DNA from: Mammaliicoccus sp. Dog046
Lineage (GTDB): Bacteria > Bacillota > Bacilli > Staphylococcales > Staphylococcaceae
Assembly: GCF_034039665.1 (NCBI RefSeq)
Contig: NZ_CP120131.1
Location: 186,001 to 250,000, forward strand
Direction of reading: 5' to 3'
Length of the DNA stretch: 64,000 bases
A program made the position numbers and the translations under genes. Below are positions 63,299-64,000 of this stretch, in pieces; position 1 is the stretch's first letter; each line of letters begins with the position of its first letter. The notes beneath the pieces were generated by a model, which saw only the letters and a program-made list of their open reading frames with translations, was not told the origin of the DNA and did no database searches.

Positions 63299-63476
63299 TA
63301 GGTATGAAACGCACGAAGACTTTAGGTATAGAGCGGAGATATCGTGCGATTCAAGGTCAAACGCACGAAGACTTTGGGTATAGTGCAGAGATATCGTGCG
63401 ATTCAGGGTCAAACGCACGAAGACTTTGGGTAAAGTGACGAGATATCGTGCGATTCAGTATCAAACGCACGATATC
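63286..63476. repeat. 52-bp hairpin repeat array (4 units)
   Basis: Units start at 63286, 63338, 63390 and 63442. The last ends CAAACGCACGATATC then TTTT. Only the first unit keeps the usual TTAGGTATG loop; the other three have CAAGG, CAGGG or CAGTA with TC, like the single hairpin at 61570. Confidence 0.95.
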
Positions 63477-63494
63477 TTTTGTTATCAAATCAAA

Positions 63495-63525
63495 AAAAGG
63501 ATGGGACACTGTGTCCCATCCTTTC
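63495..63525. terminator. Terminator of the acyl-CoA synthetase gene
   Basis: AAAGGATGGGACAC pairs with GTGTCCCATCCTTT around a 2-3-base loop, A-run on one side and T-rich on the other. Confidence 0.9.
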
Positions 63526-63527
63526 TT

Positions 63528-64000
63528 CTATTTATTATATTTTTGTTGTTCTGCTTCTCTTAATTCAACGCGTCGTATTTTTCCAGAGTTTGTCTTTGGT
63601 AGTTCTGAAACAAATTCGATTGCTCTTGGATATTTATATGGTGCGACGTCTTTTTTAACGTAAGTTTGAAGTTCTTTAACAAGTTCATCGTTACTTTCGA
63701 TGTCGTCTTGTAATATAACAAAGGCTTTTACGATATTACCTCTGATTTCATCTGGACTAGCGACAACTGCACATTCTTGAACTTTAGGGTGTTTCGTTAA
63801 TGAATCTTCAACTTCAAAGGGTCCGATAGTATAACCTGAACTAATGATGACATCATCTTCTCTACCTTTAAACCAAAAATATCCGTCTTCGTCTAATTGA
63901 GCACGATCTCCGGTTACGTAATAGTTACCGCGTTTTGATTTTTCAGTACGTTCTTCATCTTTGAAATATCCTTTGAATAGTGATGGAGAATCTAATGAAA
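63528..64000 (-). CDS. Acyl-CoA synthetase (AMP-binding), C-terminal part only
   Basis: About 157 codons to the stop at 63528; the N-terminus lies right of the window. The visible part has the A7-A8 region VTGDRAQLDEDGYFWFKGRE, DDVIISSGYTIGPFEVE and the A10 Lys motif LPKTNSGKIRRVELRE. The PYKYPRAIEFV stretch is typical of the medium or branched-chain acyl-CoA synthetases (MbcS/AcsM type) of staphylococci. The catalytic Lys is intact, unlike the A10 region of fadE. Its exact acid is not readable from this fragment. Confidence 0.87.
   Translation of the reverse strand, partial: SLDSPSLFKGYFKDEERTEKSKRGNYYVTGDRAQLDEDGYFWFKGREDDVIISSGYTIGPFEVEDSLTKHPKVQECAVVASPDEIRGNIVKAFVILQDDIESNDELVKELQTYVKKDVAPYKYPRAIEFVSELPKTNSGKIRRVELREAEQQKYNK

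Noticed and set aside
63194..63418. 74-residue minus-strand frame
   Set aside because: Spans the 98-bp duplicate and 52-bp array; no start signal.

Overview
The window is low-GC Firmicute DNA from the family Staphylococcaceae, most likely the Mammaliicoccus (former Staphylococcus sciuri) group. The evidence is gene content: a staphyloferrin A locus with an HtsA-type receptor, icaADBC with an IcaR-type regulator, staphylococcal mevalonate genes (mvaS, mvaA, mvaK1-mvaD-mvaK2, fni) and a staphylococcal fadXEDBA operon. Genus and species are inferred; no rRNA or tRNA gene is visible. I support 54 protein genes, two of them cut by the window ends.

Layout. 1-2.4 kb: a PLD-nuclease/DEAD helicase translationally coupled to a NUDIX hydrolase. 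2.8-8.0 kb: malate sensing and use (MaeK/MaeR two-component system, 2-hydroxycarboxylate transporter, malic enzyme). 8.4-10.8 kb: a short LysR regulator divergent from a DUF4865 protein, then a NERD-domain protein. 11.3-19.8 kb: staphyloferrin A synthesis and export (four overlapping genes) and uptake (htsABC), each part with its own promoter and Fur box. 20.3-25.0 kb: a small orphan gene, icaR and icaADBC (PNAG biofilm polysaccharide). 25.3-31.3 kb: brnQ, mvaA-thiolase, mvaS and a glycerophosphodiesterase. 31.9-36.6 kb: a MerA/RclA-like flavin reductase under a one-cysteine MarR regulator with a twin operator, a MaoC protein, a lipoprotein and an SDR enzyme. 37.4-41.8 kb: a secreted M6 protease, a DinB/YfiT protein and a citrate transporter. 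42.1-44.1 kb: an accessory pair (unknown protein plus XRE/ImmA protease-repressor). 44.1-51.0 kb: trhO, an acetyltransferase, an unusual MsrA, mvaK2-mvaD-mvaK1 and fni. 51.6-63.1 kb: an AEC transporter, a small acidic protein, fadXEDBA and a double-HTH protein between 98-bp direct repeats. 63.5 kb to the end: the C-terminal part of an acyl-CoA synthetase.

The most striking feature is not a gene. Many of the larger intergenic gaps carry tandem arrays of short hairpin units with exact periods (52, 41, 131 or 39 bp) belonging to six sequence families. Internal units have shortened or imperfect stems. In several arrays only the last unit restores the complete palindrome, sometimes followed by a T-run, so an array looks like one terminator-type hairpin expanded from within. 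One array mixes two families. A second strong signal is a 1.7-kb insertion behind fadA that carries one gene and is bounded by perfect 98-bp copies of the fadA 3' end.

How the genes connect: the fad operon and the malate and citrate functions supply and use acetyl-CoA, and the mevalonate genes convert acetyl-CoA to isoprenoid precursors. cre-like sites before several catabolic genes suggest CcpA control. Iron genes are predicted to be under Fur. All functions are from reading motifs by eye; no database search was possible.
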